Source: Hydractinia symbiolongicarpus (Eukaryota > Cnidaria > Hydrozoa > Anthoathecata > Hydractiniidae). Taken from it: DNA of 64,000 nucleotides. The translations under genes were made by a program, and so were the position numbers. The stretch is from positions 4,278,001 through 4,342,000 of the forward strand of contig NC_079886.1 in the NCBI RefSeq assembly GCF_029227915.1. Reading direction: 5' to 3'. The notes under the pieces are model-generated. The model searched no databases. It was given only the letters and a program-made list of their open reading frames with translations, and was not told where the DNA came from. This document shows, in pieces, positions 26,730-40,587 of the stretch; position 1 is the first letter of the stretch, and each line of letters opens with the position of its first letter.

Positions 26730-28594
26730 ATGTATTTAGCGATATTTTTCTGATATTACTAGGTTGCATCACTTTTAACAGTGAAACAATTGACTGTGGG
26801 ACTTAATTGAACTGATTTTGTACTGTGACCTGACAAATGTGATGAATGAGGCAATTGGACTTCATGAAATAACATTCTTCTTAAATTGGCATGATTGCCG
26901 GTACTCAGCGATTACACTGGGCGCTGTGGTAGCGCTTCATTTAAAAATGCTGATAAATAAGTCATTTTTTACTGTGGGACCAATCCTAGCCGTTATCGCA
27001 CGCTGAGGAAATAGAGACAGTTTCAAAAACTACATTTCATTGACTTTGTAACGGTGTTAGCCTGTTTGAGTTACAACAGTTTGGTCACATTTTCGTACCA
27101 ACATGTATTTATCGATATTTTTCTGATATTACTAGGTTGCATCGCCTTTAACAGTGAAACGAGTGACAGTGGGACTTAATTTAACTGATTTTGGACTGTG
27201 AGCTTACAAATGCGATGAATGAGACAATTGGACTCCATGAAATAACATTCTTCTTAAATTGGCATGATTGCCGGAACTCAGCGATTAAACTGGGCGCTGT
27301 GGTAGCGCTTCATTTAAAAATGAAGATAAATAACTCATTGTTTACTGTAGGAACAATCCTAGCCGTTATCGCGCGCTAAAGAAATAGAGACAGTTTCAAA
27401 AACTACATTTAATTGACTTTCTAACGATATCAGTCCGTTTGAGTTACAACGGTTGGGTCACATTTTCGTACCAACATGTATTTAGCGACATTTTTCTGAT
27501 ATTATTAGGTTACATCGCTTTTAACAGTGAAACGATTGACTGTGGGACTTAATTGAAGTGACTTTGGACTGTGGCCTTACAAATGTGATGAATGAGACAA
27601 TTGGACTCAATGAAATAACATTCTTCTTAAATTGGCATTATTGTCGGAACTCAGCGGTTAAACTGGGCGCTGTGGTAGCGCTTCATTTAAAAATGTAGAT
27701 ATATAAGTCATTTTTTACTGTGGGACCAATCCTAGCCGCTATCGCTCGCCGAGGAAGTTGAGACATTTTCAAAAACTAAATTTCACTGACTTTCTAACGG
27801 TATCAGACCGTTTCAGTTACAACACTTGGGTCACATTTTCGTACCAACATGTATTTAGCAATATTTTTCTGATATTACTAGGTTGCATCGCTTTTAACAG
27901 TGAAACGATTGACTGTGGGACTTAATTGAACTGATTTTGGACTGTGACCTGACAAATGTGATGAATGAGACAATTGGACTGCATGAAATAACATTCTTCT
28001 TAATTTGGCATGATTCCCGGTACTCAGCGATTACACTGGGCGCTGTGGTAGCGCTTCATTTAAAAATGTGGATATATTAGTCATTTTTTACTGTGGGACC
28101 AATCTTAGCCGTTATTGCACGCTGAAGAAATTAAGACAGTTTCAAAAACTACATTTCATTGACTTTCTAACTGTATCAGTCAATTTCAGTTACAACGCTT
28201 GTGTCACATTCTCGTACCAACATGTATTTAGCGATATTTTTCTGATATTACTAGGTTGCATCGCTTTTAACAGTGAAACAATTGACTGTGGGACTTAATT
28301 GAACTGATTTTGTACTGTGACCTGACAAATGTGATGAATGAGGCACTTGGACTACATGCAATAACATTCTTCTTAAATTGGCATGATTGACGGAACTCAG
28401 TGATTTCACTGGGCGCTGTGCTAGCGCGTCATTTAAAAATGTAGATATATAAGTCATTTTTTACTGTGGGACCAATCCTAGCCGTTATCGCACGCTGAAG
28501 AAATTGAGACAGTTTCAAAAACTACATTTCATTGACTTTCTAACTGTATCAGTCCGTTTCTGTTACAACGGTTGCGTCACATATTTGTACCAAC
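26730..28594. repeat. 5-monomer HOR unit, copy 2 (1,865 bp)
   Basis: Tandem partner of 24,865-26,729. Differences include ACATTCTTC versus ACATTTTTC near 28,366 and ATGTAGATATATAAG versus ATGTAGTCATATAAG near 28,439. Beyond about 28,620 the sequence reads ACTACGTTGCATCGC and leaves this HOR. Confidence 0.84.
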
Positions 28595-30333
28595 ATGTAT
28601 TTAGCGATATTTTTCTGATATTACTACGTTGCATCGCTTTTAACAGTGAAACGATTGACTGTGGGACTTACTTGAACTGATTTTGGACTTTAACCTTTTA
28701 AATGTGATAATTGAAACAATTGGACTCCATGCAATAACATTCTTTTTAAATTGGCATGATTGACGGAACTCAGCGATTACACTGCGCGCTATGGTAGCCC
28801 TTCATTTAAAAATTTAGATATATAAGTCATTTTTTACTGTGGGACCAATCCTAGCCGCTATCGCTCGCCGAAGAAGTTGAGACAATTTCAAAAACTAAAT
28901 TTCATTGACTTTCTAACGGTATCAGTCCATTTCAGTTACAACGCTTGGGTCACATTTTCGTACCAACATGTATTTAGCGATATTTTTCTGATATTACTAG
29001 GTTGCATCGCTTTTAACAGTGAAACAATTGACTGTGGGACTTAATTGAACTGATTTTGTACTGTGACCTGACAAATGTGATGAATGAGGCAATTGGACTC
29101 CATGAAATAACATTCTTCTTAAATTGGCATGATTGCCGGTACTCAGTAATTACACTGGGCGCTGTGGTAGCGCTTCATTTAAAAATGCAGATAAATAAGT
29201 CATTTTTACTGTGGGACCAATCCTAGCCGTTATCGCACGCTGAGGAAATAGAGACAGTTTCAAAAACTACATTTCATTGACTTTCTAACGGTGTTAGCCT
29301 GTTTGAGTTACAACAGTTTGGTCACATTTTCATACCAACATGGATTTATCGATATTTTTCTGATATTACTAGGTTGCATCGCCTTTAACAGTGAAACGAG
29401 TGACTGTGGGACTTAATTTAACTGATTTTGGACTGTGAGCTTACAAATGTGATGAATGAGACAATTGGACTCCATGAAATAACATTCTTCTTAAATTGGC
29501 ATGATTGCCGGAACTCAGCGATTAAACTGGGCGCTGTGGTAGCGCTTCATTTAAAAATGTAGATAAATAACTCATTGTTTACCGTAGGAACAATCCTAGC
29601 CGTTATTGCACGCTAAAGAAATAGAGACAATTTCAAAAACTAAATTTCACTGACTTTCTAACGGTATCAGACCGTTTCAGTTACAACACTTGGGTCACAT
29701 TTTCGTACTAACATGTATTTAGCAATATTTTTCTGATATTACTAGGTTGCATCGCTTTTAACAGTGAAACGATTGACTGTGGGACTTAATTGAACTGATT
29801 TTGGACTGTGACCTGAGAAATGTGATGAATGAGACAATTGGACTCCATGCAATAACATTCTTCTTAAATTGGCATGATTGACGGAACTCAGCGATTACAC
29901 TGGGCGCTATGGTAGCCCTTCATTTAAAAATGTAGATATATAAGTCATTTTTTACTGTGGGACCAATCCTAGCCGCCATCGCTCGCCGAAGAAATTGAGA
30001 CATTTTCAAAAACTAAATTTCATTGACTTTCTAACGGTATCAGTCAATTTCAGTTACAACGCTTGTGTCACATTTTCGTACCAACATGTATTTAGCGATA
30101 TTTTTCTGATATTACTAGGTTGCATCGCTTTTAACAGTGAAACAATTGACTGTGGGACTTAATTGAACTGATTTTGTACTGTGACCTGACAAATGTGATG
30201 AATGAGGCAATTGGACTCCATGAAATAACATTCTTCTTAAATTGGCATGATTGCCGGTACTCAGCGATTACACTGGGCGCTGTGGTAGCGCTTCATTTAA
30301 AAATGCAGATAAATAAGTCATTTTTTACTGTGG
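28595..30333. repeat. Satellite block linking two HOR domains
   Basis: About five monomers. The marker GGACTTTAACCTTTTAAATG at about 28,683 recurs at about 39,844 and 50,664, so this segment was copied to two distant places. Near 29,476-29,960 it supplies the sequence found again at 33,205-33,690 (shift about 3,729 bp, ten monomers; shared TTTACCGTAGGAAC and TTTCGTACTAACATG). Confidence 0.75.
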
Positions 30334-33300
30334 GACCAATCCTAGCAGTTAACGCACGCTGAGAAAATAGAGATAGTTTCAAAAACTACATTTCATTGAC
30401 TTTCTAACGGTGTTAGCCTGTTTGAGTTACAACAGTTTGGTCACATTTTCGTACCAACATGTATTTATCGATAATTTTCTGATATTACTAGGTTGCATCG
30501 CCTGTAACAGTGAAACGAGTGACTGTGGGACTTAATTGAACTGATTTTGTACTGTGACCTGATAAATGTAATGAATGAGGCAGTTGGACTCCATGAAATA
30601 ACATTCTTCTTAAATTGGCATGATTGCCGGTACTCAGCGATTACACTGGGCGCTGTGGTAGCGCTTCATTTAAAAATGCAGATAAATAACTCATTGTTTA
30701 CTGTGGGACCAATCCTAGCCGTTATCGCACGCTGAGAAAATAGAGACAGTTTCAAAAACTACATTTCATTGACTTTCTAACGGTGTTAGCCTGTTTGAGT
30801 TACAACAGTTTGATCACATTTTCGTTCCAACACGTATTTATCGATATTTTTCTGATATTACTAGGTTGCATCGCCTTTAACAGTGAAACGACTGACTGTG
30901 GGACTTAATTTAATTGATTTTGGACTGTGAGCTTACAAATATGATGAATGAGACAATTGGACTCCATGAAATAACATTCTTTTTAAATTGGTATGATTGC
31001 CGGAACTCTGCGATTAAACTGGGCGCTGTGGTAGCACTTCATTTAAAAATGTAGAAAAATAACTCATTGTTTACTGTAGGAACAATCCTAGCCGTTATCG
31101 CACGCTAAAGAAATAGAGACAGTTTCAAAAACTACATTTAATTGACTTTCTAACATATCAGTCCGTTTGAGTTACAACGGTTGGGTCACATTTTCGTACC
31201 AACATGTATTTAGCGCCATTTTTCTGATATTATTAGGTTACATCGCTTTTAACAGTGAAACGATTGACTGTGGGACTTAATTGAACTGATTTTGGACTGT
31301 GACCTGACAAATGTGATGAATGAGACAATTGGACTCCATGAAATAACATTCTTTTTAATTTGGCATGATTGCCGGTAGCCAGCGATTACACTTGGCGCTG
31401 TGGTAGCGCTTCATTTAAAAATGTGGATATATTAGTCATTTTTTACTGTGGGACCAATCTTAGCCGTTATCGCACGCTGAAGAAATTGAGACAGTTTCAA
31501 AAACTACATTTCATTGACTTTCTAACGGTATCAGTCCGTTTCTGTTACAACGGTTGCGTCACATATTCGTACCAACATGTGTTTAGCGATATTTTTCTGA
31601 TATTACTATGTTGTATCGCTTATAACAGTGAAACGATTGACTGTGGGACTTAATTGAACTGATTTTGGACTTTAACTTTATAAGGGTGATAATTGAGACC
31701 ATTGGACTCCAAGAAATAACAATGTTCTGAATTTGACATGATTGCTAGAACTCAGCGATTACACTGGGCGCTGTGGCAGCGCTTCATTTAAAACTGCAGA
31801 TAAATAAGGCATTTTTTACTGTAGGACCAATCCTAGCCGTTACCAGACGCTGAGGAAATAGAGACAGTTTCAAAAACTACATTTCATTGACTTTCTAACG
31901 GTATCAGTCCGTTTCAGTTACAACGGTTGCGTCACATATTCGTGCCAACATGTATTTAGCGATATTTTTCTTATATTACTAGGTTTCATCGCTTTTAACA
32001 GTGAAACGATTGACTGTGGGACATACCTGAACTAATTTTGGACTTTAACTTTATAAATGTGATAATTGAGACAATTGGACTACATGCAATAACATTCTTC
32101 TTAAATTGGCATGATTGACGGAACTCAGTGATTTCACTGGGCGCTGTGGTAACGCGTCATTTAAAAATGTAGATATATAAGTCATTTTTTACTGTGGGAC
32201 CAATCCTAGCAGTTATTGCACGCTGAAGAAATTGAGAAAGTTTCAAAAACTACATTTCATTGACGTTCTAACGGTATCAGTCCGTTTCAGTTACAACGGT
32301 TGCGTCACATATTCGTGCCAACATGTATTTAGCGATATTTTTCTGATATTACTAGGTTTCATCGCTTTTAATAGTGAAACGATCGACTGTGGGACATACC
32401 TGAACTAATTTTGGACTTTAACTTTATAAATGTGATAATTGAGACAATTGGACTACATGCTATAACATTCTTCTTAAATTGGCATGATTGACGGAACTCA
32501 GTGATTTCACTGGGCGCTGTGGTAGCGCGTCATTTAAAAATGTAGATATATAAGTCATTTTTTACTGTGGAACCAATCCTAGCCGTTATCGCACGCTAAA
32601 GAAATAGAGACAGTTTCAAAAACTACATTTAATTGACTTTCTAACGATATCAGTCCGTTTGAGTTCCAACGGTTGGGTCACATTTTCGTACCAACATGTA
32701 TTTAGCGACATTTTTCTGATATTATTAGGTTACATCGCTTTTAACAGTGAAACGATTGACTGTGGGACTTAATTGAACTGATTTTGGACTGTGACCTGAC
32801 AAATGTGATGAATGAGACAATTGGACTCCATGAAATAACATTCTTCTTAATTTGGCAGGATTGCCGGTACTCAGCGATTACACTGGGCGCTGTGGTAGCG
32901 CTTCATTTAAAAATGTGGATATATTAGTCATTTTTTACTGTAGGACCAATCTTAGCCGTTATCGCACGCTGAAGAAATTGAGACAGTTTCAAAAACTACA
33001 TTTCATTGACTTTCTAACGGTATCAGTCCGTTTCTGTTACAACGGTTGCGTCACATATTCGTACCAACATGTGTTTAGCGATATTTTTCTGATATTACTA
33101 GGTTGTATCGCTTTTAACAGTGAAACGATTGACTGTGGGACTTAATTGAACTGATTTTGGACTTTAACTTTATAAGGGTGATAATTGAGACAATTGGACT
33201 CCAAGAAATAACATTCTTCTTAAATTGGCATGATTGCCGGAACTCAGCGATTTAACTGGGCGCTGTGGTAGCGCTTCATTTAAAAATGTAGATAAATAAC

Positions 33301-33689
33301 TCATTGTTTACCGTAGGAACAATCCTAGCCGTTATTGCACGCTAAAGAAATAGAGACAATTTCAAAAACTAAATTTCACTGACTTTCTAACGGTATCAGA
33401 CCGTTTCAGTTACAACACTTGGGTCACATTTTCGTACTAACATGTATTTAGCAATATTTTTCTGATATTACTAGGTTGCATCGCTTTTAACAGTGAAACG
33501 ATTGACTGTGGGACTTAATTGAACTGATTTTGGACTGTGACCTGAGAAATGTGATGAATGAGACAATTGGACTCCATGCAATAACATTCTTCTTAAATTG
33601 GCATGATTGACGGAACTCAGCGATTACACTGGGCGCTATGGTAGCCCTTCATTTAAAAATGTAGATATATTAGTCATTTTTTACTGTGG
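30334..33689. repeat. 9-monomer HOR unit, copy 1 (3,356 bp)
   Basis: Matches 33,690-37,045 at an exact shift of 3,356 bp. It starts with the rare CCTAGCAGTTAACGCACG (30,341 and 33,697). Other shared private marks are a 2-bp loss in CTTTCTAACATATCAG (31,151 and 34,507), TTTAGCGCCATTTTTC, GATTGCCGGTAGCCAGCG, CTATGTTGTATCGCTTATAAC, AGACCATTGGACTCC, AAAACTGCAGATAAATAAGG, TTTTAATAGTGAAACGATCG and GGCAGGATTGCC. No difference was found at the places compared. Confidence 0.9.
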
Positions 33690-36600
33690 GACCAATCCTA
33701 GCAGTTAACGCACGCTGAGAAAATAGAGATAGTTTCAAAAACTACATTTCATTGACTTTCTAACGGTGTTAGCCTGTTTGAGTTACAACAGTTTGGTCAC
33801 ATTTTCGTACCAACATGTATTTATCGATAATTTTCTGATATTACTAGGTTGCATCGCCTGTAACAGTGAAACGAGTGACTGTGGGACTTAATTGAACTGA
33901 TTTTGTACTGTGACCTGATAAATGTAATGAATGAGGCAGTTGGACTCCATGAAATAACATTCTTCTTAAATTGGCATGATTGCCGGTACTCAGCGATTAC
34001 ACTGGGCGCTGTGGTAGCGCTTCATTTAAAAATGCAGATAAATAACTCATTGTTTACTGTGGGACCAATCCTAGCCGTTATCGCACGCTGAGAAAATAGA
34101 GACAGTTTCAAAAACTACATTTCATTGACTTTCTAACGGTGTTAGCCTGTTTGAGTTACAACAGTTTGATCACATTTTCGTTCCAACACGTATTTATCGA
34201 TATTTTTCTGATATTACTAGGTTGCATCGCCTTTAACAGTGAAACGACTGACTGTGGGACTTAATTTAATTGATTTTGGACTGTGAGCTTACAAATATGA
34301 TGAATGAGACAATTGGACTCCATGAAATAACATTCTTTTTAAATTGGTATGATTGCCGGAACTCTGCGATTAAACTGGGCGCTGTGGTAGCACTTCATTT
34401 AAAAATGTAGAAAAATAACTCATTGTTTACTGTAGGAACAATCCTAGCCGTTATCGCACGCTAAAGAAATAGAGACAGTTTCAAAAACTACATTTAATTG
34501 ACTTTCTAACATATCAGTCCGTTTGAGTTACAACGGTTGGGTCACATTTTCGTACCAACATGTATTTAGCGCCATTTTTCTGATATTATTAGGTTACATC
34601 GCTTTTAACAGTGAAACGATTGACTGTGGGACTTAATTGAACTGATTTTGGACTGTGACCTGACAAATGTGATGAATGAGACAATTGGACTCCATGAAAT
34701 AACATTCTTTTTAATTTGGCATGATTGCCGGTAGCCAGCGATTACACTTGGCGCTGTGGTAGCGCTTCATTTAAAAATGTGGATATATTAGTCATTTTTT
34801 ACTGTGGGACCAATCTTAGCCGTTATCGCACGCTGAAGAAATTGAGACAGTTTCAAAAACTACATTTCATTGACTTTCTAACGGTATCAGTCCGTTTCTG
34901 TTACAACGGTTGCGTCACATATTCGTACCAACATGTGTTTAGCGATATTTTTCTGATATTACTATGTTGTATCGCTTATAACAGTGAAACGATTGACTGT
35001 GGGACTTAATTGAACTGATTTTGGACTTTAACTTTATAAGGGTGATAATTGAGACCATTGGACTCCAAGAAATAACAATGTTCTGAATTTGACATGATTG
35101 CTAGAACTCAGCGATTACACTGGGCGCTGTGGCAGCGCTTCATTTAAAACTGCAGATAAATAAGGCATTTTTTACTGTAGGACCAATCCTAGCCGTTACC
35201 AGACGCTGAGGAAATAGAGACAGTTTCAAAAACTACATTTCATTGACTTTCTAACGGTATCAGTCCGTTTCAGTTACAACGGTTGCGTCACATATTCGTG
35301 CCAACATGTATTTAGCGATATTTTTCTTATATTACTAGGTTTCATCGCTTTTAACAGTGAAACGATTGACTGTGGGACATACCTGAACTAATTTTGGACT
35401 TTAACTTTATAAATGTGATAATTGAGACAATTGGACTACATGCAATAACATTCTTCTTAAATTGGCATGATTGACGGAACTCAGTGATTTCACTGGGCGC
35501 TGTGGTAACGCGTCATTTAAAAATGTAGATATATAAGTCATTTTTTACTGTGGGACCAATCCTAGCAGTTATTGCACGCTGAAGAAATTGAGAAAGTTTC
35601 AAAAACTACATTTCATTGACGTTCTAACGGTATCAGTCCGTTTCAGTTACAACGGTTGCGTCACATATTCGTGCCAACATGTATTTAGCGATATTTTTCT
35701 GATATTACTAGGTTTCATCGCTTTTAATAGTGAAACGATCGACTGTGGGACATACCTGAACTAATTTTGGACTTTAACTTTATAAATGTGATAATTGAGA
35801 CAATTGGACTACATGCTATAACATTCTTCTTAAATTGGCATGATTGACGGAACTCAGTGATTTCACTGGGCGCTGTGGTAGCGCGTCATTTAAAAATGTA
35901 GATATATAAGTCATTTTTTACTGTGGAACCAATCCTAGCCGTTATCGCACGCTAAAGAAATAGAGACAGTTTCAAAAACTACATTTAATTGACTTTCTAA
36001 CGATATCAGTCCGTTTGAGTTCCAACGGTTGGGTCACATTTTCGTACCAACATGTATTTAGCGACATTTTTCTGATATTATTAGGTTACATCGCTTTTAA
36101 CAGTGAAACGATTGACTGTGGGACTTAATTGAACTGATTTTGGACTGTGACCTGACAAATGTGATGAATGAGACAATTGGACTCCATGAAATAACATTCT
36201 TCTTAATTTGGCAGGATTGCCGGTACTCAGCGATTACACTGGGCGCTGTGGTAGCGCTTCATTTAAAAATGTGGATATATTAGTCATTTTTTACTGTAGG
36301 ACCAATCTTAGCCGTTATCGCACGCTGAAGAAATTGAGACAGTTTCAAAAACTACATTTCATTGACTTTCTAACGGTATCAGTCCGTTTCTGTTACAACG
36401 GTTGCGTCACATATTCGTACCAACATGTGTTTAGCGATATTTTTCTGATATTACTAGGTTGTATCGCTTTTAACAGTGAAACGATTGACTGTGGGACTTA
36501 ATTGAACTGATTTTGGACTTTAACTTTATAAGGGTGATAATTGAGACAATTGGACTCCAAGAAATAACATTCTTCTTAAATTGGCATGATTGCCGGAACT

Positions 36601-37045
36601 CAGCGATTTAACTGGGCGCTGTGGTAGCGCTTCATTTAAAAATGTAGATAAATAACTCATTGTTTACCGTAGGAACAATCCTAGCCGTTATTGCACGCTA
36701 AAGAAATAGAGACAATTTCAAAAACTAAATTTCACTGACTTTCTAACGGTATCAGACCGTTTCAGTTACAACACTTGGGTCACATTTTCGTACTAACATG
36801 TATTTAGCAATATTTTTCTGATATTACTAGGTTGCATCGCTTTTAACAGTGAAACGATTGACTGTGGGACTTAATTGAACTGATTTTGGACTGTGACCTG
36901 AGAAATGTGATGAATGAGACAATTGGACTCCATGCAATAACATTCTTCTTAAATTGGCATGATTGACGGAACTCAGCGATTACACTGGGCGCTATGGTAG
37001 CCCTTCATTTAAAAATGTAGATATATTAGTCATTTTTTACTGTGG
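33690..37045. repeat. 9-monomer HOR unit, copy 2 (3,356 bp)
   Basis: Tandem partner of 30,334-33,689, sharing all the private variants listed there. The right junction is near 37,045: after ATGTAGATATATTAGTCATT the sequence reads CCTAGCCGCCATCGCTCGCC, which resumes the type found at 29,955. The near identity over 3.4 kb makes this one of the youngest events in the window if the assembly is right. Confidence 0.9.
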
Positions 37046-39080
37046 GACCAATCCTAGCCGCCATCGCTCGCCGAAGAAATTGAGACATTTTCAAAAACTA
37101 AATTTCATTGACTTTCTAACGGTATCAGTCAATTTCAGTTACAACGCTTGTGTCACATTTTCGTACCAACATGTATTTAGCGATATTTTTCTGATATTAC
37201 TAGGTTGCATCGCTTTTAACAGTGAAACAATTGACTGTGGGACTTAATTGAACTGATTTTGTACTGTGACCTGACAAATGTGATGAATGAGGCAATTGGA
37301 CTCCATGAAATAACATTCTTCTTAAATTGGCATGATTGCCGGTACTCAGCGATTACACTGGGCGCTGTGGTAGCGCTTCATTTAAAAATGCAGATAAATA
37401 AGTCATTTTTTACTGTGGGACCAATCCTAGCCGTTATCGCACGCTGAGAAAATAGAGACAGTTTCAAAAACTACATTTCATTGACTTTCTAACGGTGTTA
37501 GCCTGTTTGAGTTACAACAGTTTGGTCACATTTTCGTACCAACATGTATTTATCGATAATTTTCTGATATTACTAGGTTGCATCGCCTTTAACAGTGAAA
37601 CGAGTGACTGTGGGACTTAATTGAACTGATTTTGTACTGTGACCTGACAAATGTGATGAATGAGGCAATTGGACTCCATGAAATAACATTCTTCTTAAAT
37701 TGGCATGATTGCCGGTACTCAGCGATTACACTGGGCGCTGTGGTAGCGCTTCATTTAAAAATGTGGATATATTAGTCATTTTTTACTGTGGGACCAATCT
37801 TAGCCGTTATCGCACGCTGAAGAAATTGAGACAGTTTCAAAAACTACATTTCATTGACTTTCTAACGGTATCAGTCCGTTTCTGTTACAACGCTTGCGTC
37901 AAATATTCGTACCAACATGTGTTTAGCGATATTTTTCTGATATTACTAGGTTGTATCGCTTATAACAGTGAAACGATTGACTGTGGGACTTAATTGAACT
38001 GATTTTGGACTTTAACTTTATAAGGGTGATAATTGAGACCATTGGACTCCAAGAAATAACAATGTTCTGAATTTGACATGATTGCTAGAACTCAGCGATT
38101 ACACTGGGCGCTGTGGCAGCGCTTCATTTAAAACTGCAGATAAATAAGGCATTTTTTACTGTAGGACCAATCCTAGCCGTTACCAGACGCTGAGGAAATA
38201 GAGACAGTTTCAAAAACTACATTTCATTGACTTTCTAACGGTATCAGTCCGTTTCAGTTACAACGGTTGCGTCACATATTCGTGCCAACATGTATTTAGC
38301 GATATTTTTTTGATATTACTAGGTTTCATCGCTTTTAACAGTGAAACGATTGACTGTGGGACATACCTGAACTAATTTTGGACTTTAACTTTATAAATGT
38401 GATAATTGAGACAATTGGACTACATGCAATAACATTCTTCTTAAATTGGCATGATTGACGGAACTCAGTGATTTCACTGGGCGCTGTGGTAACGCGTCAT
38501 TTAAAAATGTAGATATATAAGTCATTTTTTACTGTGGGACCAATCCTAGCAGTTATTGCACGCTGAAGAAATTGAGAAAGTTTCAAAAACTACATTTCAT
38601 TGACGTTCTAACGGTATCAGTCCGTTTCAGTTACAACGGTTGCGTCACATATTCGTGCCAACATGTATTTAGCGATATTTTTCTGATATTACTAGGTTTC
38701 ATCGCTTTTAACAGTGAAACGATTGACTGTGGGACATACCTGAACTAATTTTGGACTTTAACTTTATAAATGTGATAATTGAGACAATTGGACTACATGC
38801 TATAACATTCTTCTTAAATTGGCATGATTGACGGAACTCAGTGATTTCACTGGGCGCTGTGGTAGCGCGTCATTTAAAAATGTAGATATATAAGTCATTT
38901 TTTACTGTGGAACCAATCCTAGACGTTATCGCACGCTAAAGAAATAGAGACAGTTTCAAAAACTACATTTAATTGACTTTCTAACGATATCAGTCCGTTT
39001 GAGTTCCAACGGTTGGGTCACATTTTCGTACCAACATGTATTTAGCGACATTTTTCTGATATTATTAGGTTACATCGCTT
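37046..39080. repeat. Re-used copy of the 31.4-32.7 kb segment
   Basis: From about 37,760 to 39,080 the sequence follows 31,420-32,740 at a shift of 6,340 bp (17 monomers). It shares TAAGGGTGATAATTGAGACC (31,681 and 38,021), AAAACTGCAGATAAATAAGG, GTGGTAACGCGTC, TTGACGTTCTAACGG, CTACATGCTATAAC and TTTGAGTTCCAACGG. The first 700 bp resemble 29,955-30,500 instead. The segment ends at the 28-bp deletion junction. Confidence 0.8.
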
Positions 39081-39084
39081 TTAA
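39081..39084. other. 28-bp deletion junction between two TTAA sites
   Basis: Here TCGCTTTTAATTGAAGTG replaces the usual order, in which TTTTAACAGTGAAACGATTG leads on to GACTGTGGGACTTAATTG. The missing 28 bp lie between two TTAA motifs of the monomer and one TTAA remains. Landmark spacing across the site is 28 bp short of a whole number of monomers (37,259 to 40,588 is 3,329 bp, where nine units would be 3,357 bp). Confidence 0.9.
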
Positions 39085-40587
39085 TTGAAGTGACTTTGGA
39101 CTGTGGCCTTACAAATGTGATAAATGAGACCATTGGACTCAATGAAATAACATTCTTCTTAAATTGGCATTATTGTCGGAACTCAGCGGTTAAACTGGGC
39201 GCTGTGGTAGCGCTTCATTTAAAAATGTAGATATATAAGTCATTTTTTACTGTAGGACCAGTCCTAGCCGCTATCGCTCGCCGAAGAAGTTGAGACATTT
39301 TCAAAAACTAAATTTCACTGACTTTCTAACGGTATCAGACCGTTTCAGTTACAACACTTGGGTCACATTTTCGTACCAACATGTATTTAGCAATATTTTT
39401 CTGATATTACTAGGTTGCATCGCTTTTAACAGTGAAACGATTGACTGTGGGACTTAATTGAACTGATTTTGGACTGTGACCTGACAAATGTGATGAATGA
39501 GACAATTGGACTCCATGAAATAACATTCTTCTTAATTTGGCATGATTCCCGGTACTCAGCGATTACACTGGGCGCTGTGCTAGCGCGTCATTTAAAAATG
39601 TAGATATATAAGTCATTTTTTACTGTGGGACCAATCCTAGCCGTTATCGCACGCTGAAGAAATTGAGACAGTTTCAAAAACTACATTTCATTGACTTTCT
39701 AACTGTATCAGTCCGTTTCTGTTACAACGGTTGCGTCACATATTTGTACCAACATGTATTTAGCGATATTTTTCTGATATTACTAGGTTGCATCGCTTTT
39801 AACAGTGAAACGATTGACTGTGGGACTTACTTGAACTGATTTTGGACTTTAACCTTTTAAATGTGATAATTGAAACAATTGGACTCCATGCAATAACATT
39901 CTTTTTAAATTGGCATGATTGCCGGAACTCAGCGATTAAACTGGGCGCTGTGGTAGCGCTTCAATTAAAAATTTAGATATATAAGTCATTTTTTACCGTA
40001 GGAACAATCCTAGCCGTTCTCGCACGCTAAAGAAATAGAGACAATTTCAAAAACTAAATTTTACTGACTTTCTAACGGTATCAAACCGTTTCAGTTACAA
40101 CACTTGGGTCACATTTTCGTACCAACATGTATTTAGCAATATTTTTCTGATATTGCTAGGTTGCATTGCTTTTAACAGTGAAACGATTGACTGTGGGACT
40201 TAATTGAACTGATTTTGGACTGTGACCTGACAAATGTGATGAATGAGACAATTGGACTCCATGCAATAACATTCTTCTTAAATTGGCATGATTGACGGAA
40301 CTCAGCGTTTACACTGGGCGCTATGGTAGCCCTTCATTTAAAAATGTAGATATATAAGTCATTTTTTACTGTGGGACCAATCCTAGCCGCCATCGCTCGC
40401 CGAAGAAATTGAGACATTTTCAAAAACTAAATTTCATTGACTTTCTAACGGTATCAGTCAATCTCAGTTACAACGCTTGTGTCACATTTTCGTACCAACA
40501 TGTATTTAGCGATATTTTTGTGATATTACTAGGTTGCATCGCTTTTAACAGTGAAACAATTGACTGCGGGACTTAATTGAACTGATT
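39085..40587. repeat. Satellite block resembling 27.5-30.2 kb
   Basis: About four monomers that follow the order seen at 27,550-30,170: CTTTGGACTGTGGCCTTAC, CATTATTGTCGGAACTC, CAACACTTGGGTCAC, GTGCTAGCGCGTC, GGACTTTAACCTTTTAAATG, then GCCGCCATCGCTCGCC. One intervening monomer type is missing or exchanged. A base change in GACTGCGGGAC near 40,562 is shared with 51,004. Confidence 0.75.
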
